Assembly: GCA_019510435.1 (NCBI GenBank)
Contig: JAEKKJ010000023.1
Location: forward strand, 30,988-94,987
Direction of reading: 5' to 3'
DNA from: Caulobacterales bacterium
GTDB taxonomy: Bacteria; Pseudomonadota; Alphaproteobacteria; Caulobacterales; Caulobacteraceae
DNA: 64,000 bases
Part shown: one piece after another, positions 9,180-18,199 of the stretch
Layout: every line of letters begins with the position of its first letter
Numbering within the stretch: the first letter of the stretch is position 1
The notes under the pieces: generated by a model
What the model was told of the DNA's origin: nothing
Seen by the model: only the letters and a program-made list of their open reading frames with translations
Databases searched by the model: none
Program-made: the position numbers and the translations under genes

Positions 9180-10520
9180 ATGACGCGTTATCCGAAGGGC
9201 ATGGCAGCTATGGGGGCGGGCCTGGCCTGCGCGCTCGCCGCCCTGAGCGCCGCGCCGAGCTCGCTGGCCCAGGAAACCGCCCAGCCGATCTCCGCGCCGG
9301 TCGCGGCGGGCCCGCGCGCCAACGGCTTCTCCGAGACCGTGGCGGCGGTGGTGAACGACGACATCGTGTCCACCTACGACCTGGCGCAGCGCATGCGCCT
9401 GCTGATCGCCACCTCCGGCATCCAGCCGACGCAGGAGAACCTCGCGGAATTCCAGCACGAGGCCCTCGTCTCGCTCGTCGACGAGCGGCTGCAGTTCCAG
9501 GAACTGCACCGCGTCGAGAAAGAGCAGAAGATGGAGATCGTGGCCGACGACTCGGAGGTGAACGAAGAGATCGACGGCATGGCGCAGCAGAACAACATGA
9601 GCCGGGACCAGTTCCTCGGCTATCTGGCCTCGCGCGGCATCGGTCCCGAAACCCTGAAGCAGCAGCTGCGTGCGCAAATCAGCTGGGCCCGCTGGATCCG
9701 CGGCCGCTACGGCTCGCGCCTGCGCATCGGCGAGGACCAGATCGCCGCCACCCAGGCCCGCCTCGCCGCCGAGTCCGCCAAGCCGCAGTACAACATCGGC
9801 GAGGTCCTGATCGACGCCAGCCGCGTCGGCGGCATGGACCAGGCCATGAAGGGCGCCCAGCAGCTGGTGACCCAGATGCAGCAGGGCGCGCCCTTCCCGG
9901 CCGTCGCCCGCCAGTTCTCCGCCCTGCCCACCGCCGCCAACGGCGGCGACGCCGGCTGGGTGACCGAGGGCGACATGCCGCGCGAGGTCCAGGCCGTGGT
10001 GGAGCAGATGCGCCCGGGCCAGCTCTCGCAGCCGATCCAGGTGAAGGACGGCGTCTACATCCTGTACCTGAAGGAAAAGCGCGCCGGCGGCGCCTCGACC
10101 ATGGTCAGCCTGAAGCAGGTGGCCATCGCCCTGCCCCAGACGGCCAGCGCCGACGACGAGGCCGCGGCCAAGGCCAAGCTGGTGGCGCTGAAGCCGCAGC
10201 TGAAGGGTTGCACCAACCTGGAGGCCATCGCCGGCAAGACCGAGGGCGTGGTGGCCGGCGACCTGGGCGAGGCCGAGCTGGGCGACCTGGCCCCGCAGTT
10301 CCGCGACGCCGCCGAGAAGCTGAAGGTGGGCGAGATCTCTGATCCCGTCCGCACCACCGCCGGCCTGCACCTGGTGGCGGTTTGCGCGCGCCGCTCGGGC
10401 GGCCAGGGCCAGGCCGACAAGCAGCAGATCGAGCAGCGCCTCTACAGCCAGCAGCTCAGCATGATCGCGCGCCGCTACATGCGAGACCTGCGCAACTCGG
10501 CCACCATCGAGACGCGGTGA
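9180..10520 (+). CDS. surA: SurA-type periplasmic chaperone / peptidyl-prolyl isomerase
   Basis: A 446-residue periplasmic protein with a signal peptide (ACALAALSAAPSSLAQ). The SurA N-terminal chaperone domain is at about residues 45-190 (AAVVNDDIVSTYDLAQRMR and EALVSLVDERLQFQEL). A parvulin-type isomerase domain follows (about 200-300; FSALPTAANGGDAGWV and VKDGVYILYLKEKR). A second, more degenerate parvulin-like part leads to the C-terminal helix. It helps fold outer-membrane proteins such as LptD, which it follows directly. ATG at 9180 is just after the lptD stop. The last bases overlap pdxA as GTGA. Confidence 0.93.
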   Translation: MTRYPKGMAAMGAGLACALAALSAAPSSLAQETAQPISAPVAAGPRANGFSETVAAVVNDDIVSTYDLAQRMRLLIATSGIQPTQENLAEFQHEALVSLVDERLQFQELHRVEKEQKMEIVADDSEVNEEIDGMAQQNNMSRDQFLGYLASRGIGPETLKQQLRAQISWARWIRGRYGSRLRIGEDQIAATQARLAAESAKPQYNIGEVLIDASRVGGMDQAMKGAQQLVTQMQQGAPFPAVARQFSALPTAANGGDAGWVTEGDMPREVQAVVEQMRPGQLSQPIQVKDGVYILYLKEKRAGGASTMVSLKQVAIALPQTASADDEAAAKAKLVALKPQLKGCTNLEAIAGKTEGVVAGDLGEAELGDLAPQFRDAAEKLKVGEISDPVRTTAGLHLVAVCARRSGGQGQADKQQIEQRLYSQQLSMIARRYMRDLRNSATIETR

Positions 10521-11524
10521 GCGCCGCCCCGCTCGCGCTCACGCTGGGAGATCCGGCCGGTATCGGGCCGGAAATCGTCGTCAAGGCCTGGCAGACCCTG
10601 CGCGAAACGGGGCCGGTGTTCTTCGTCGTCGGCGACGCCCAGGCGATCGCCTCCGCGCCCGGCTTCGGGCGTGCGCCGGTGCGGCCGATCTCCGCCCCCG
10701 ACCGGGTCGCCCAGGCTTTCCAGAGCGGCGTGCCGGTCCTGGACCTGCCGCTGCGCGCGCCGGTGGTGGCGGGCCAGCCCAACCCGGGGGCCGCCGGCTC
10801 GATCATCCAATGGATCGAGACCGCCGTGGGCCTGGCGCTTTCGCGCACCGTCGCCGGCGTGGTCACCGCGCCCATCGCCAAGGCGCCGCTCTACGACGCC
10901 GGCTTCAAGTTTCCCGGCCACACCGAGTTCCTGGGCGAGCTGACCCGCGCGGCCACCTATGACGGCGCCCGCGGCCCGATCATGATGCTGACGGCCGCCG
11001 ACCTGCGCGCCACCCTGGTGACGGTGCATGAGCCCCTGGCCCAGGTCTCAGCCAAGCTCAGCATCGAGGCCATCGTCAACGCCGGCCTGGTCACCGCCCA
11101 GGCCATGCGCCGCGACTTCGGAATCGCCGCCCCGCGGATCGCGGTGGCTGGCCTCAACCCCCACGCCGGCGAGAGCGGCGCCATCGGCCGCGAGGAGGTG
11201 GAGCTGGTCCAGCCCGCCGTCCGCGCCCTGAAGGACCTGGGCGTCGACGCCCGTGGCCCCTACCCCGCCGACACCCTGTTCCCCGCCGAGGTGCGCGCCA
11301 CCTATGACGCGGCGGTGTGCCTCTTCCACGACCAGGCGCTGATCCCGGTGAAGATGCTCGACTTCTGGGGCGGGGTGAACGTCACCCTGGGCCTGCCGAT
11401 CGTGCGCACCTCCCCCGATCACGGCACCGCCTTCGACATCGCCGGACGAGGCCTGGCGCGGCCCGACAGCCTGATCGCCGCCATCCGCCTGGCCGACGAG
11501 ATCGCCCGGCGGCGGGCGGGATGA
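10517..11524 (+). CDS. pdxA: 4-hydroxythreonine-4-phosphate dehydrogenase
   Basis: A 335-residue enzyme of pyridoxal-5'-phosphate synthesis, oxidising 4-phosphohydroxy-L-threonine with NAD(P). The signature LTLGDPAGIGPEI is at the N terminus. The metal-binding histidines lie in the GHTEFLGEL, NPHAGE and FHDQAL segments. The start is GTG at 10517, overlapping the surA stop (GTGA). The ORF upstream of it is the surA reading region in another phase. surA-pdxA-rsmA order matches the classical proteobacterial operon. Confidence 0.95.
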   Translation: MSAAPLALTLGDPAGIGPEIVVKAWQTLRETGPVFFVVGDAQAIASAPGFGRAPVRPISAPDRVAQAFQSGVPVLDLPLRAPVVAGQPNPGAAGSIIQWIETAVGLALSRTVAGVVTAPIAKAPLYDAGFKFPGHTEFLGELTRAATYDGARGPIMMLTAADLRATLVTVHEPLAQVSAKLSIEAIVNAGLVTAQAMRRDFGIAAPRIAVAGLNPHAGESGAIGREEVELVQPAVRALKDLGVDARGPYPADTLFPAEVRATYDAAVCLFHDQALIPVKMLDFWGGVNVTLGLPIVRTSPDHGTAFDIAGRGLARPDSLIAAIRLADEIARRRAG

Positions 11525-12357
11525 GCGACGAAGGCTTCGCCGCGGCCCTGCCGACCCTGCGCGAGGCGCTGGAGGCGCATGGCCTCTGGGCCAAGAAGGC
11601 GTTCGGCCAGCACTTCCTCCTCGACCTCAACGTCACCCGCAAGATCGCCCGGCTGGCCCAGGTGGGCGCGGCCGACCTGGTGATCGAGGTGGGTCCCGGT
11701 CCGGGCGGCCTGACGCGGGCCCTGCTGGAGACCGGCGCGCGGGTGATCGCCGTGGAGAAGGATGAGCGGTTCCGGCCGCTGCTGGATGAGGTCGCCGCGG
11801 CCTGCCCCCGCCTCGAACTGGTGTTCGGCGACGCGCTCCAGGTCGACGAGGCGGCGCTCACCGACGGGCAGCCGGCGCACCTCATCTCCAACCTGCCCTA
11901 CAATGTCGGCACGCCGCTGCTGATCAAGTGGCTGACCGGCCCTTGGACGCCGCAGTCGCTGACCCTGATGTTCCAGCGCGAGGTGGCCGACCGCATCACC
12001 GCGCCCGCGGGCGACGACGCCTATGGCCGGCTCTCGGTGATCGTCCAGGCCACCTGCACGGCCCGGCGGGTGCTGGACGCCCCCGCCCGCGCCTTCACCC
12101 CGCCGCCCAAGGTGGATTCGGCCGTCGTGCGGCTGGAACCCCGCGCCGAACGGCCGGAGCCGCGCCGCCTGGACGCCCTGCAGGCCATCACCGCCGCCGC
12201 CTTCGGCCAGCGCCGCAAGATGCTGCGCGCCAGCCTGAAGGCGCTGGGCGGCGAGGCCCTGGCGCGCGAGGCCGGCCTCGACCCCCAGGCCCGCGCCGAG
12301 GTGATCCCCGTTGAAGGCTTCCTGGCGCTAGCCGACGCCTGGCTTGCCCGGCGCTAG
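11521..12357 (+). CDS. rsmA: 16S rRNA (adenine1518-N6/adenine1519-N6)-dimethyltransferase
   Basis: A 278-residue KsgA/RsmA methyltransferase that dimethylates two adenines near the 3' end of 16S rRNA late in small-subunit assembly. Visible motifs are FGQHFLLD at the start, the SAM-binding IEVGPGPGGLTRALLE, the catalytic NLPYNV, and the C-terminal FTPPPKVDSAVVRLEP and QRRKMLRASLK. ATG at 11521 overlaps the pdxA stop as ATGA. It is the last gene of the lpt-surA-pdxA-rsmA run. Confidence 0.97.
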   Translation: MSDEGFAAALPTLREALEAHGLWAKKAFGQHFLLDLNVTRKIARLAQVGAADLVIEVGPGPGGLTRALLETGARVIAVEKDERFRPLLDEVAAACPRLELVFGDALQVDEAALTDGQPAHLISNLPYNVGTPLLIKWLTGPWTPQSLTLMFQREVADRITAPAGDDAYGRLSVIVQATCTARRVLDAPARAFTPPPKVDSAVVRLEPRAERPEPRRLDALQAITAAAFGQRRKMLRASLKALGGEALAREAGLDPQARAEVIPVEGFLALADAWLARR

Positions 12358-12415
12358 AGGCGAGCACGTTCATCCAGGCTGGCTTGCTTCAAGCCAGCCT
12401 GGACGCGCTCTAGCG
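12352..12415 (+). terminator. nested hairpin at the end of the lptF-rsmA operon
   Basis: A 14-bp perfect stem (TCCAGGCTGGCTTG at 12373-12386, its complement at 12390-12403) closes a CTT loop. It is flanked by an outer 8-bp inverted repeat, CGCTAGAG (12352-12359, containing the rsmA stop) and CTCTAGCG (12408-12415). No T-run follows, so termination is inferred from position and stem strength only. Confidence 0.5.
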
Positions 12416-12454
12416 AAGCAGGTCCAATACGCCCGAGTTTGGACGGGGCCACGC

Positions 12455-13120
12455 ATGCTGACACTCCTGGGCGTGGCCGCCGTGGTCGTCGGCTTTGCCG
12501 CCCGGCTCAATCCGCTGCTGGTGGTGGTGGGCGCGGCCTTCATCACCGGCCTGGCCGCGGGCCGCTCGCCGGTGGAGGTGCTGGAGACCTTCGGCAAGGC
12601 GTTCAACGACAACCGCTTCGTCAGCGCCGTCTACCTCGTCCTCCCCGTGGTGGGCGTGGTCGAGCGAGCCGGCCTGCGCGAGCGGGCGCGCGACCTGATC
12701 GCGCGCTTCCGCGGCCTCTCCGCCGGCCGCTTCCTGATCGGCTATCTGGTGTTCCGCCAGCTCACCGCCGCCCTCGGGCTGACCTCCATCGCCGGACCCA
12801 CCCAGAGTGTCCGCCCCATGATCGCACCCATGGCCGAGGCGGCGCTGGAGCGCGACGCCGGGCCCCTGGACGCGGCCCAGCGCCAGCGCATCAAGGCCCT
12901 GGCCGCGGCCACCGACAACATGGGCCTCCTGTTCGGCGAGGACATCTTCATCGCCATCGGCTCCATCCTGCTGATGGTGGGCTTCCTGGCCACGGCCGGC
13001 ATCACCCTCGACCCGATCCAGCTCTCGGTCTGGGCCATCCCCACAGCCCTCGTGGCCTTCCTGATCCATGCCGGCCGGCTGCTGCTGTTCGACCGCGCCA
13101 GCCGCAGGCCCCGGCCATGA
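12455..13120 (+). CDS. DUF969 family membrane protein, putative 5-oxoproline transporter subunit
   Basis: A 221-residue membrane protein with about five hydrophobic segments, matching the DUF969 length and pattern (FNDNRFVSAVYLVLPVVGVVERAGLRERA and GPTQSVRPMIAPMAEAA). DUF969 and DUF979 proteins occur as a pair and are annotated as a probable 5-oxoproline transporter from genome context; direct proof is not known to me. ATG at 12455 follows the hairpin after rsmA. The stop overlaps the next start as ATGA, so the two subunits are translationally coupled. Confidence 0.85.
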   Translation: MLTLLGVAAVVVGFAARLNPLLVVVGAAFITGLAAGRSPVEVLETFGKAFNDNRFVSAVYLVLPVVGVVERAGLRERARDLIARFRGLSAGRFLIGYLVFRQLTAALGLTSIAGPTQSVRPMIAPMAEAALERDAGPLDAAQRQRIKALAAATDNMGLLFGEDIFIAIGSILLMVGFLATAGITLDPIQLSVWAIPTALVAFLIHAGRLLLFDRASRRPRP

Positions 13121-14073
13121 TCAAGCTCGCCGTCGTCTACGACCTGGCCGGCGTCGTCTTCGCCACCTTCGCAGTGCTGAGCGCCGGCGACCGGGCCAAC
13201 CCCAGGCGCTACGGCAACACCGCCTTCTGGGGCCTGGTGGCGCTGAGCTTCCTGGCGGGCGACCGGTTGGGCAACCTGGGCAACGGGATCCTGGTGCTCG
13301 GCCTCGCCCTCATCGCCGGGCTGGGCGGCCTCGGGCGCAGCGACCCGCCCACCACCTCGCCGCAAGAGCGGCAGGCTCTGGCCCAGCGCTTCGGCGATCG
13401 CCTGTTCATCCCGGCCCTGACCCTGCCGCTGGTGGTGGCCTTCGGCGTGCTGGTGCTGAAGCCGCTACAGGTCCACGGCGGGCCGCTGCTGGACCCCAAG
13501 CAGGCGACCCTGATCTCCCTGGCCCTGGCGGCCGTCATCGCCACCGCCGTCGGCCTCATCCTCCTGCGCCAGCCGTGGATCGCCCCGCTGCAGGAAGGCC
13601 GGCGGCTGATGGACACCGTCGGCTGGGCGGCGCTGCTGCCGCAGTTCCTGGCCGCCCTCGGCGCGATCTTCGCCCTGGCCGGGGTCGGCGACGTGATCGG
13701 CCGCCTGGTCACCGCCTGGATCCCGATGGACGCCCTGCCGGTGGCCGTCGCCGTCTACTGCCTGGGCATGGCCGCCTTCACCCTGATCATGGGCAACGCC
13801 TTCGCCGCCTTCCCGGTGATGACCGCAGGCATCGCCCTGCCGATCCTCGTGCACCGCTTTGGCGGCAACCCCGCCATCGTCGCCTCCATCGGCATGCTGT
13901 CGGGCTTCTGCGGCACGCTCTCGACGCCGCTGGCGGCCAACTTCAACCTGGTGCCGGCGGCGCTGCTGGACCTGCCGGACCGCTACGCGGTCATCAAGGC
14001 CCAGATCCCCAGCGCGATCCCGCTCCTGATCGCCAACATGGTGCTGATGTATGTCCTCGCCTTCCCCCATTGA
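13117..14073 (+). CDS. DUF979 family membrane protein, putative 5-oxoproline transporter subunit
   Basis: A 318-residue polytopic membrane protein with about eight hydrophobic stretches. The family-like core is LPVAVAVYCLGMAAFTLIMG followed by NAFAAFPVMTAGIALP, and then a glycine-rich FCGTLSTPLAANFNLVPAALLDL. It would form the larger half of a two-part permease with the DUF969 protein. Start ATG at 13117 overlaps the previous stop. Its last 23 nt overlap the DUF2891 gene, keeping the three genes coupled. Confidence 0.85.
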   Translation: MIKLAVVYDLAGVVFATFAVLSAGDRANPRRYGNTAFWGLVALSFLAGDRLGNLGNGILVLGLALIAGLGGLGRSDPPTTSPQERQALAQRFGDRLFIPALTLPLVVAFGVLVLKPLQVHGGPLLDPKQATLISLALAAVIATAVGLILLRQPWIAPLQEGRRLMDTVGWAALLPQFLAALGAIFALAGVGDVIGRLVTAWIPMDALPVAVAVYCLGMAAFTLIMGNAFAAFPVMTAGIALPILVHRFGGNPAIVASIGMLSGFCGTLSTPLAANFNLVPAALLDLPDRYAVIKAQIPSAIPLLIANMVLMYVLAFPH

Positions 14074-15061
14074 GCCGCCGGACCGCCTCACGCCGCAGCT
14101 GGCCTCGCAGTTCGCCCGCATCGCCTTGGGACACGTCGCCCGCGAGTACCCCAACAAGCTGGACCATGTGCTGGACGGCCCCGCCGACGCCCGCGGCCCG
14201 CGCGAGCTGCACCCGATCTTCTTCGGCAGCTTCGACTGGCACTCCTGCGTCCACGGCTACTGGCTGCTGGCCAGCCTGCTGCGTCTCGAGCCCGGGACGC
14301 CGGAGGCGCCGGCCATCCGCGCCCTGTTCGATGCGGCCTTCACGGCGGAGAAGGTGGCGGCGGAGGTCACGTACCTGGCCCGCCCCTCTGCGCGGGGCTT
14401 CGAGCGCCCCTACGGCTGGGCCTGGCTGCTCAAGCTGCAGGCGGAGCTCCTAAGGCATGACGCACCTTGGGCGGCGACGCAGCAGCCCCTCGCGAATGCG
14501 TTCGAGCGCCGGTTCCTGGAATTCCTGCCCAAGGCGACCTACCCCATCCGGACCGGCGTCCACTCCTCGACCGCCTTCGCGCTGCGCCTGGCCGCCGACT
14601 ATCCCTCGGCGGCGCTGGCGGCGGCCGCCCGAGATCGCGCGCTGACCTGGTACGGCCAGGATCGCGACGCCAACGCCTGGGAGCCGTCGCTGGACGACTT
14701 CCTGTCGCCGACGCTGATGACGGCGGCGCTCATGGCCCGCATCGACGCTGAGGGCTTCCCAGCCTGGTTCGCCGCCTACCTGCCCCGCGCCGCCGACCGG
14801 ACGCCGGCCAGCCTCTTCACGCCGGCGGTCTCCCCGGACCGCAGCGACGGCAAGATGGCCCACCTGGACGGCGTGAACCTCTCGCGCGCCTGGTGCTGGC
14901 GCGAAGTCGCCGCTGCGCTGCCTTCAGACCACTCCGTGCGCGCGGTTGCGGAAGGCTCGGCGCGTGAGCATCTCGCCGCCAGCCTGCCCCACGTGGCCGG
15001 CGACTACATGGGCGAGCACTGGCTGGCCTCCTTCGCCCTCCTGGCGCTGACGGTAGGTTAG
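14051..15061 (+). CDS. DUF2891 family cytoplasmic protein
   Basis: A 336-residue soluble protein without a signal peptide. It is rich in Trp and His, with family-like segments DWHSCVHGYWLL, RPYGWAWLLKLQAEL and a C-terminal GDYMGEHWLASFALLAL, which suggest an alpha/alpha-barrel. DUF2891 genes are commonly found with DUF969/DUF979, so a role in handling the imported compound is likely but the reaction is unknown. The start at 14051 lies inside the end of the DUF979 gene. Confidence 0.82.
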   Translation: MSSPSPIEPPDRLTPQLASQFARIALGHVAREYPNKLDHVLDGPADARGPRELHPIFFGSFDWHSCVHGYWLLASLLRLEPGTPEAPAIRALFDAAFTAEKVAAEVTYLARPSARGFERPYGWAWLLKLQAELLRHDAPWAATQQPLANAFERRFLEFLPKATYPIRTGVHSSTAFALRLAADYPSAALAAAARDRALTWYGQDRDANAWEPSLDDFLSPTLMTAALMARIDAEGFPAWFAAYLPRAADRTPASLFTPAVSPDRSDGKMAHLDGVNLSRAWCWREVAAALPSDHSVRAVAEGSAREHLAASLPHVAGDYMGEHWLASFALLALTVG

Positions 15062-15096
15062 GAGAATCCCAAAACTCTTTGGATACACTTAAAGTT

Positions 15097-15225
15097 CGTC
15101 ATGGCCGAGCTTGTTCCGGCCACCCATGCGCACCCGCAACACAGGGGGGTCAGCGGTGGCCACGCTGCGTTTCCCCAACCGGACATCGGTGTTCATGGGT
15201 CACCGGGACAAACCCGGTGATGACG
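15097..15225. repeat. REPIN-like element 1 (two inverted hairpin arms)
   Basis: A 129-bp non-coding element. The left arm starts CGTCATGGCC and the right arm, read on the other strand, starts CGTCATCACC; 25 of the first 32 bases match. Each arm also folds on itself (GGCCG...CGGCC on the left; CACCGGG...CCCGGTG on the right). The changes at arm positions 7/25 and 8/24 are compensatory. It fills most of the gap between DUF2891 and the monooxygenase gene. Confidence 0.85.
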
Positions 15226-15269
15226 AGGGAGAGAGATGAGGGGTACGGGCAACGAGCCTTTCGCCCGCC

Positions 15270-17195
15270 CTAAGCCACCGGCTCGCGCTCGCGCTCCAGG
15301 ACGAAGTCGTCGGGGTTCGGGGCGAGGGTGGCGCGCCAGTAGTCGATGAGGCCGAAGGGCCAGTTCTGGCTGACGCGGCCGAAGCTGTTCTTGTACCAGC
15401 TGGAGACGTTGGGCGACCCCCAGGCCCAGCCGGCGTTGGCTTCGTCCACCCGGCGGTTGAAGTCGTCGAACACCGCCTGCTTCGGCTCCATCGCCTGCGC
15501 GCCGGTCTCGGCCAGCAGCTTCACCGCACCTACGATGTAGCGCACCGCGCACTCCGAGAAGAAGATGATCGAGCCGTTGACCACGATGTTGGTGTTGGGC
15601 CCGTAGATCATGAAGAAGTTGGGGAAGCCCGGCAGGGTCATGCCCAGATAGGCCCGCGCATCGCCGCCCCAGGTGTCGTGCAGGTCGCGCCCGCCCCGGC
15701 CCTTGACCTTCAGGAACGACAGGAAGTTCGAGGCCTGGAAGCCGGTGCCGTAGATCAGGACGTCGAACTCGCGCTCCTGGCCGTCGGCGGTGACCACGCC
15801 CTTGGGCGTGATCTTCGCCACCTTGTCGGTGACCAACTCCACGTTCGGCCGCTTCAGGGCCCCCAGCCAGACGCCATTGTCCAGCACCGCCCGCTTGCCG
15901 CCGATCGGATACTGCGGCGTCACCTTGTCCAGGAGGTCGGGCCGGTCGGCGAGCTGGGCCTGGTACGAGGCCACCGCCATCTCGCGCAGCATGGCGTTGT
16001 CCGGCCCCACGGCCGTGGGCGGGCCGTTCCAGGTCGGGTCGGTCTTGACCATGGGCAGGAAGCCCTCGGTGGTCATCCAGAACAGCCAGAACCGGTACCA
16101 TTTGTCGTAGAACGGCACGTGCTCCAGGGTCCACTTCATCCCCTCCGGCACGTCCTCGTGGTAGTGCGGCACGGGCAGGCCCCAGGGCGGATTGCGCTGG
16201 AAGACCGTCAGGTGCGCCACCTGCGGCGCGATCTCCGGCACGAACTGATAGGCCGAGGCGCCGGTGCCGATCACCCCCACCCGCTTGCCGGCCAGCTCCA
16301 CGTCGTGGCGCCACTCGGCAGAGTGGAACGCGGGCCCGGCGAAGCTGGCCAGGCCCTCGATGTCGGGCATGCGCGGCTGGTTCAGCTGGCCCACGGCGGT
16401 GACGACGGCGCGCGCCTCCACGGTCTCCGTCTTGCCGTCCTTGCCCTTCAGCTGGGCGCGCCAGACGCCCTTGGCCTCGTCCCAGGTCAGGCTCTCGACC
16501 AGGGTCTCGAAACGGATGTGCGTCTTCAGGTCGTACTTGGCGGCGATGCCGCGGAAATACTCCAGCAGCACCGGTTGCGGCGAGAAGTGCTGCGGCCACT
16601 CGTGGCTGGGCTCGAAGGAGTAGCTGTACATGTGGTTGGAGTTGTCGACCCGGCAGCCGGGATAGGAGTTCTCGAACCAGGTGCCGCCCACGTCGGGGTT
16701 CTTGTCGACGATCTCGAACGGCACGCCCGCCTGGCTGAGGCGGATGCCGGTCAAGAGGCCCGACATGCCGGCGCCGATCACCAGCACGTTCAGCTTGCGG
16801 GCGGCCTCCTTCAGCCGCGGCGTGTCGAAGTGGGGCTCCTTGGTCGAACGGCCCTTCAGCACCAGCTCGTCCACCAGGAAGTCGACATATTGCTCGGGGA
16901 TCGGCGCGCCGCCCACGAAGTCCATCTGCTTGCGCAGCACGTCCAGCGGCGGGTTCGGCATCTGCAGGGGCTTGCCGGCGAGGTATTCGGCGATGGCGGC
17001 GGCGGCCTGCTTGCGGATCTTGGCCTGTTCCTCCTCCGGCAGGCCCGGATCGCCGCGCGACAGGGGGTTGTAGACCGGCGTCCATTCCGGCTTCAGCCAG
17101 CCCAAGTCCCCGGTCATCTGCACCAGGGCCGTCATCAGGGCCGGCAGGTGCGCATCCTTCAGGACAGCCTCGAGGTCGGCGGGGACGTCAGCCAT
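15270..17195 (-). CDS. FAD-dependent monooxygenase, Baeyer-Villiger type
   Basis: A 641-residue flavoprotein. An N-terminal extension of about 130 residues precedes the FAD Rossmann motif VLVIGAGMSGLL (residues 141-146 are GAGMSG). The NADPH Rossmann motif GVIGTGASAYQ comes later. Between them FAGPAFHSAEW fits the Baeyer-Villiger fingerprint F-x-G-x3-H-x3-W. It should insert oxygen into a ketone to give an ester or lactone; the ketone is unknown. ATG at 17195 is chosen because GGCAGGAAA precedes it at good spacing; an upstream ATG at 17225 has a poorly placed site. The neighbouring reductase and esterase could process related carbonyl or ester compounds. Confidence 0.9.
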   Translation of the reverse strand: MADVPADLEAVLKDAHLPALMTALVQMTGDLGWLKPEWTPVYNPLSRGDPGLPEEEQAKIRKQAAAAIAEYLAGKPLQMPNPPLDVLRKQMDFVGGAPIPEQYVDFLVDELVLKGRSTKEPHFDTPRLKEAARKLNVLVIGAGMSGLLTGIRLSQAGVPFEIVDKNPDVGGTWFENSYPGCRVDNSNHMYSYSFEPSHEWPQHFSPQPVLLEYFRGIAAKYDLKTHIRFETLVESLTWDEAKGVWRAQLKGKDGKTETVEARAVVTAVGQLNQPRMPDIEGLASFAGPAFHSAEWRHDVELAGKRVGVIGTGASAYQFVPEIAPQVAHLTVFQRNPPWGLPVPHYHEDVPEGMKWTLEHVPFYDKWYRFWLFWMTTEGFLPMVKTDPTWNGPPTAVGPDNAMLREMAVASYQAQLADRPDLLDKVTPQYPIGGKRAVLDNGVWLGALKRPNVELVTDKVAKITPKGVVTADGQEREFDVLIYGTGFQASNFLSFLKVKGRGGRDLHDTWGGDARAYLGMTLPGFPNFFMIYGPNTNIVVNGSIIFFSECAVRYIVGAVKLLAETGAQAMEPKQAVFDDFNRRVDEANAGWAWGSPNVSSWYKNSFGRVSQNWPFGLIDYWRATLAPNPDDFVLEREREPVA

Positions 17196-17276
17196 GGGTT
17201 TCCTGCCTAGGTTATCGTTGTTCATTTCCCTTGAGCATGACTCCGGCCGCGGGCCGGTGGAAGCCGTTCCGTGACG

Positions 17277-18197
17277 TCACGAACCGGCGCGCTGCGCGGC
17301 GTGGATGCGGGCCAGGACGCCCGGCTCCAACCGCAGGCTTGAGGCGGCTAGGTTCTCGCGCAGGTGCTCGGGCCGCGTGGCCCCGAAGACCGCCGCGTTC
17401 ACGTGAGGATTGGCCAGGACATAGGCCAGGGCGGCTTGCGAGCCTGTCATGTCCGGCAGGCGGTGCAGGAAGCCGAAGCGGCGCCCGCGGGCCAGCTCCT
17501 GGCGGTGGTGGGCCAGGGCGCGGGCGGCGTACCACAGGTCCTGCGGCCCCTTCAGCCGCGCCAGCAGCGGGCGAGTGTGGCCCATGGCCAGGGGCATGCC
17601 GGCCAGGACGCCCTTGCCCGCCGCCGCGGCGCGCGCGATCAGCGGCTCGCGCTCGGGCCGCAGGACATTGTAGTCCACCATCACGACGTCGATCTGCGGC
17701 AGCCCCACGGCGTGCTCCACCACCGCCGGATCGAAGCTGTTCAAGCCGACGGCCCGCACCAACCCCCTCGCCTTCAGGCCGTCCAGCGCGGCCAGCATCT
17801 CGTCGGTGAGCTCGGACGCCGCGGGTCCGTGCAGCTGCAGTAGGCTGAGGACCTCCAGGCCCAGATTGCGCAGGCTGGCCTCGGCGCTGGCCACGATGGC
17901 GGCGGGGCGCATGTCTCGCCCGATCCGACCGCCGCCCGCGTGGAAGGTCCCGGCCTTGGTGGCGATCACCAGGCGCGAGATGTCGCGCCCCGCCAGCGCC
18001 CGGCCCAGCCGCGGCTCGGCCTCGCCCGCCGAATAGCTGGCGCCCGTGTCGAAGAGGGTGACGCCGGCATCGATCGCCTCATGCACCAGGCTGAGCGCCG
18101 TGGCCTCGTCGAAGCGCGGCTTGCCCCACCAGCTGGCGCAGCCGAAGCCCAGTTCGGAGACCGAGAGCCCGGTGCGGCCCAGCGCCCGATAGCGCAT
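17277..18197 (-). CDS. aldo/keto reductase
   Basis: A 306-residue NAD(P)H-dependent reductase of the (alpha/beta)8-barrel AKR superfamily. The N terminus RALGRTGLSVSELGFG is typical. The catalytic tetrad can be placed at Asp/Tyr in TLFDTGASYSAGE, Lys in VIATKAG and His in LLQLHG. The C-terminal part includes SQAALAYVLANPHVNAAVFGA, the usual cofactor-contacting end. It lies 2 nt downstream of the esterase gene, so they are probably co-transcribed. Substrate is unknown. Confidence 0.9.
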   Translation of the reverse strand: MRYRALGRTGLSVSELGFGCASWWGKPRFDEATALSLVHEAIDAGVTLFDTGASYSAGEAEPRLGRALAGRDISRLVIATKAGTFHAGGGRIGRDMRPAAIVASAEASLRNLGLEVLSLLQLHGPAASELTDEMLAALDGLKARGLVRAVGLNSFDPAVVEHAVGLPQIDVVMVDYNVLRPEREPLIARAAAAGKGVLAGMPLAMGHTRPLLARLKGPQDLWYAARALAHHRQELARGRRFGFLHRLPDMTGSQAALAYVLANPHVNAAVFGATRPEHLRENLAASSLRLEPGVLARIHAAQRAGS

Positions 18198-18199
18198 GC

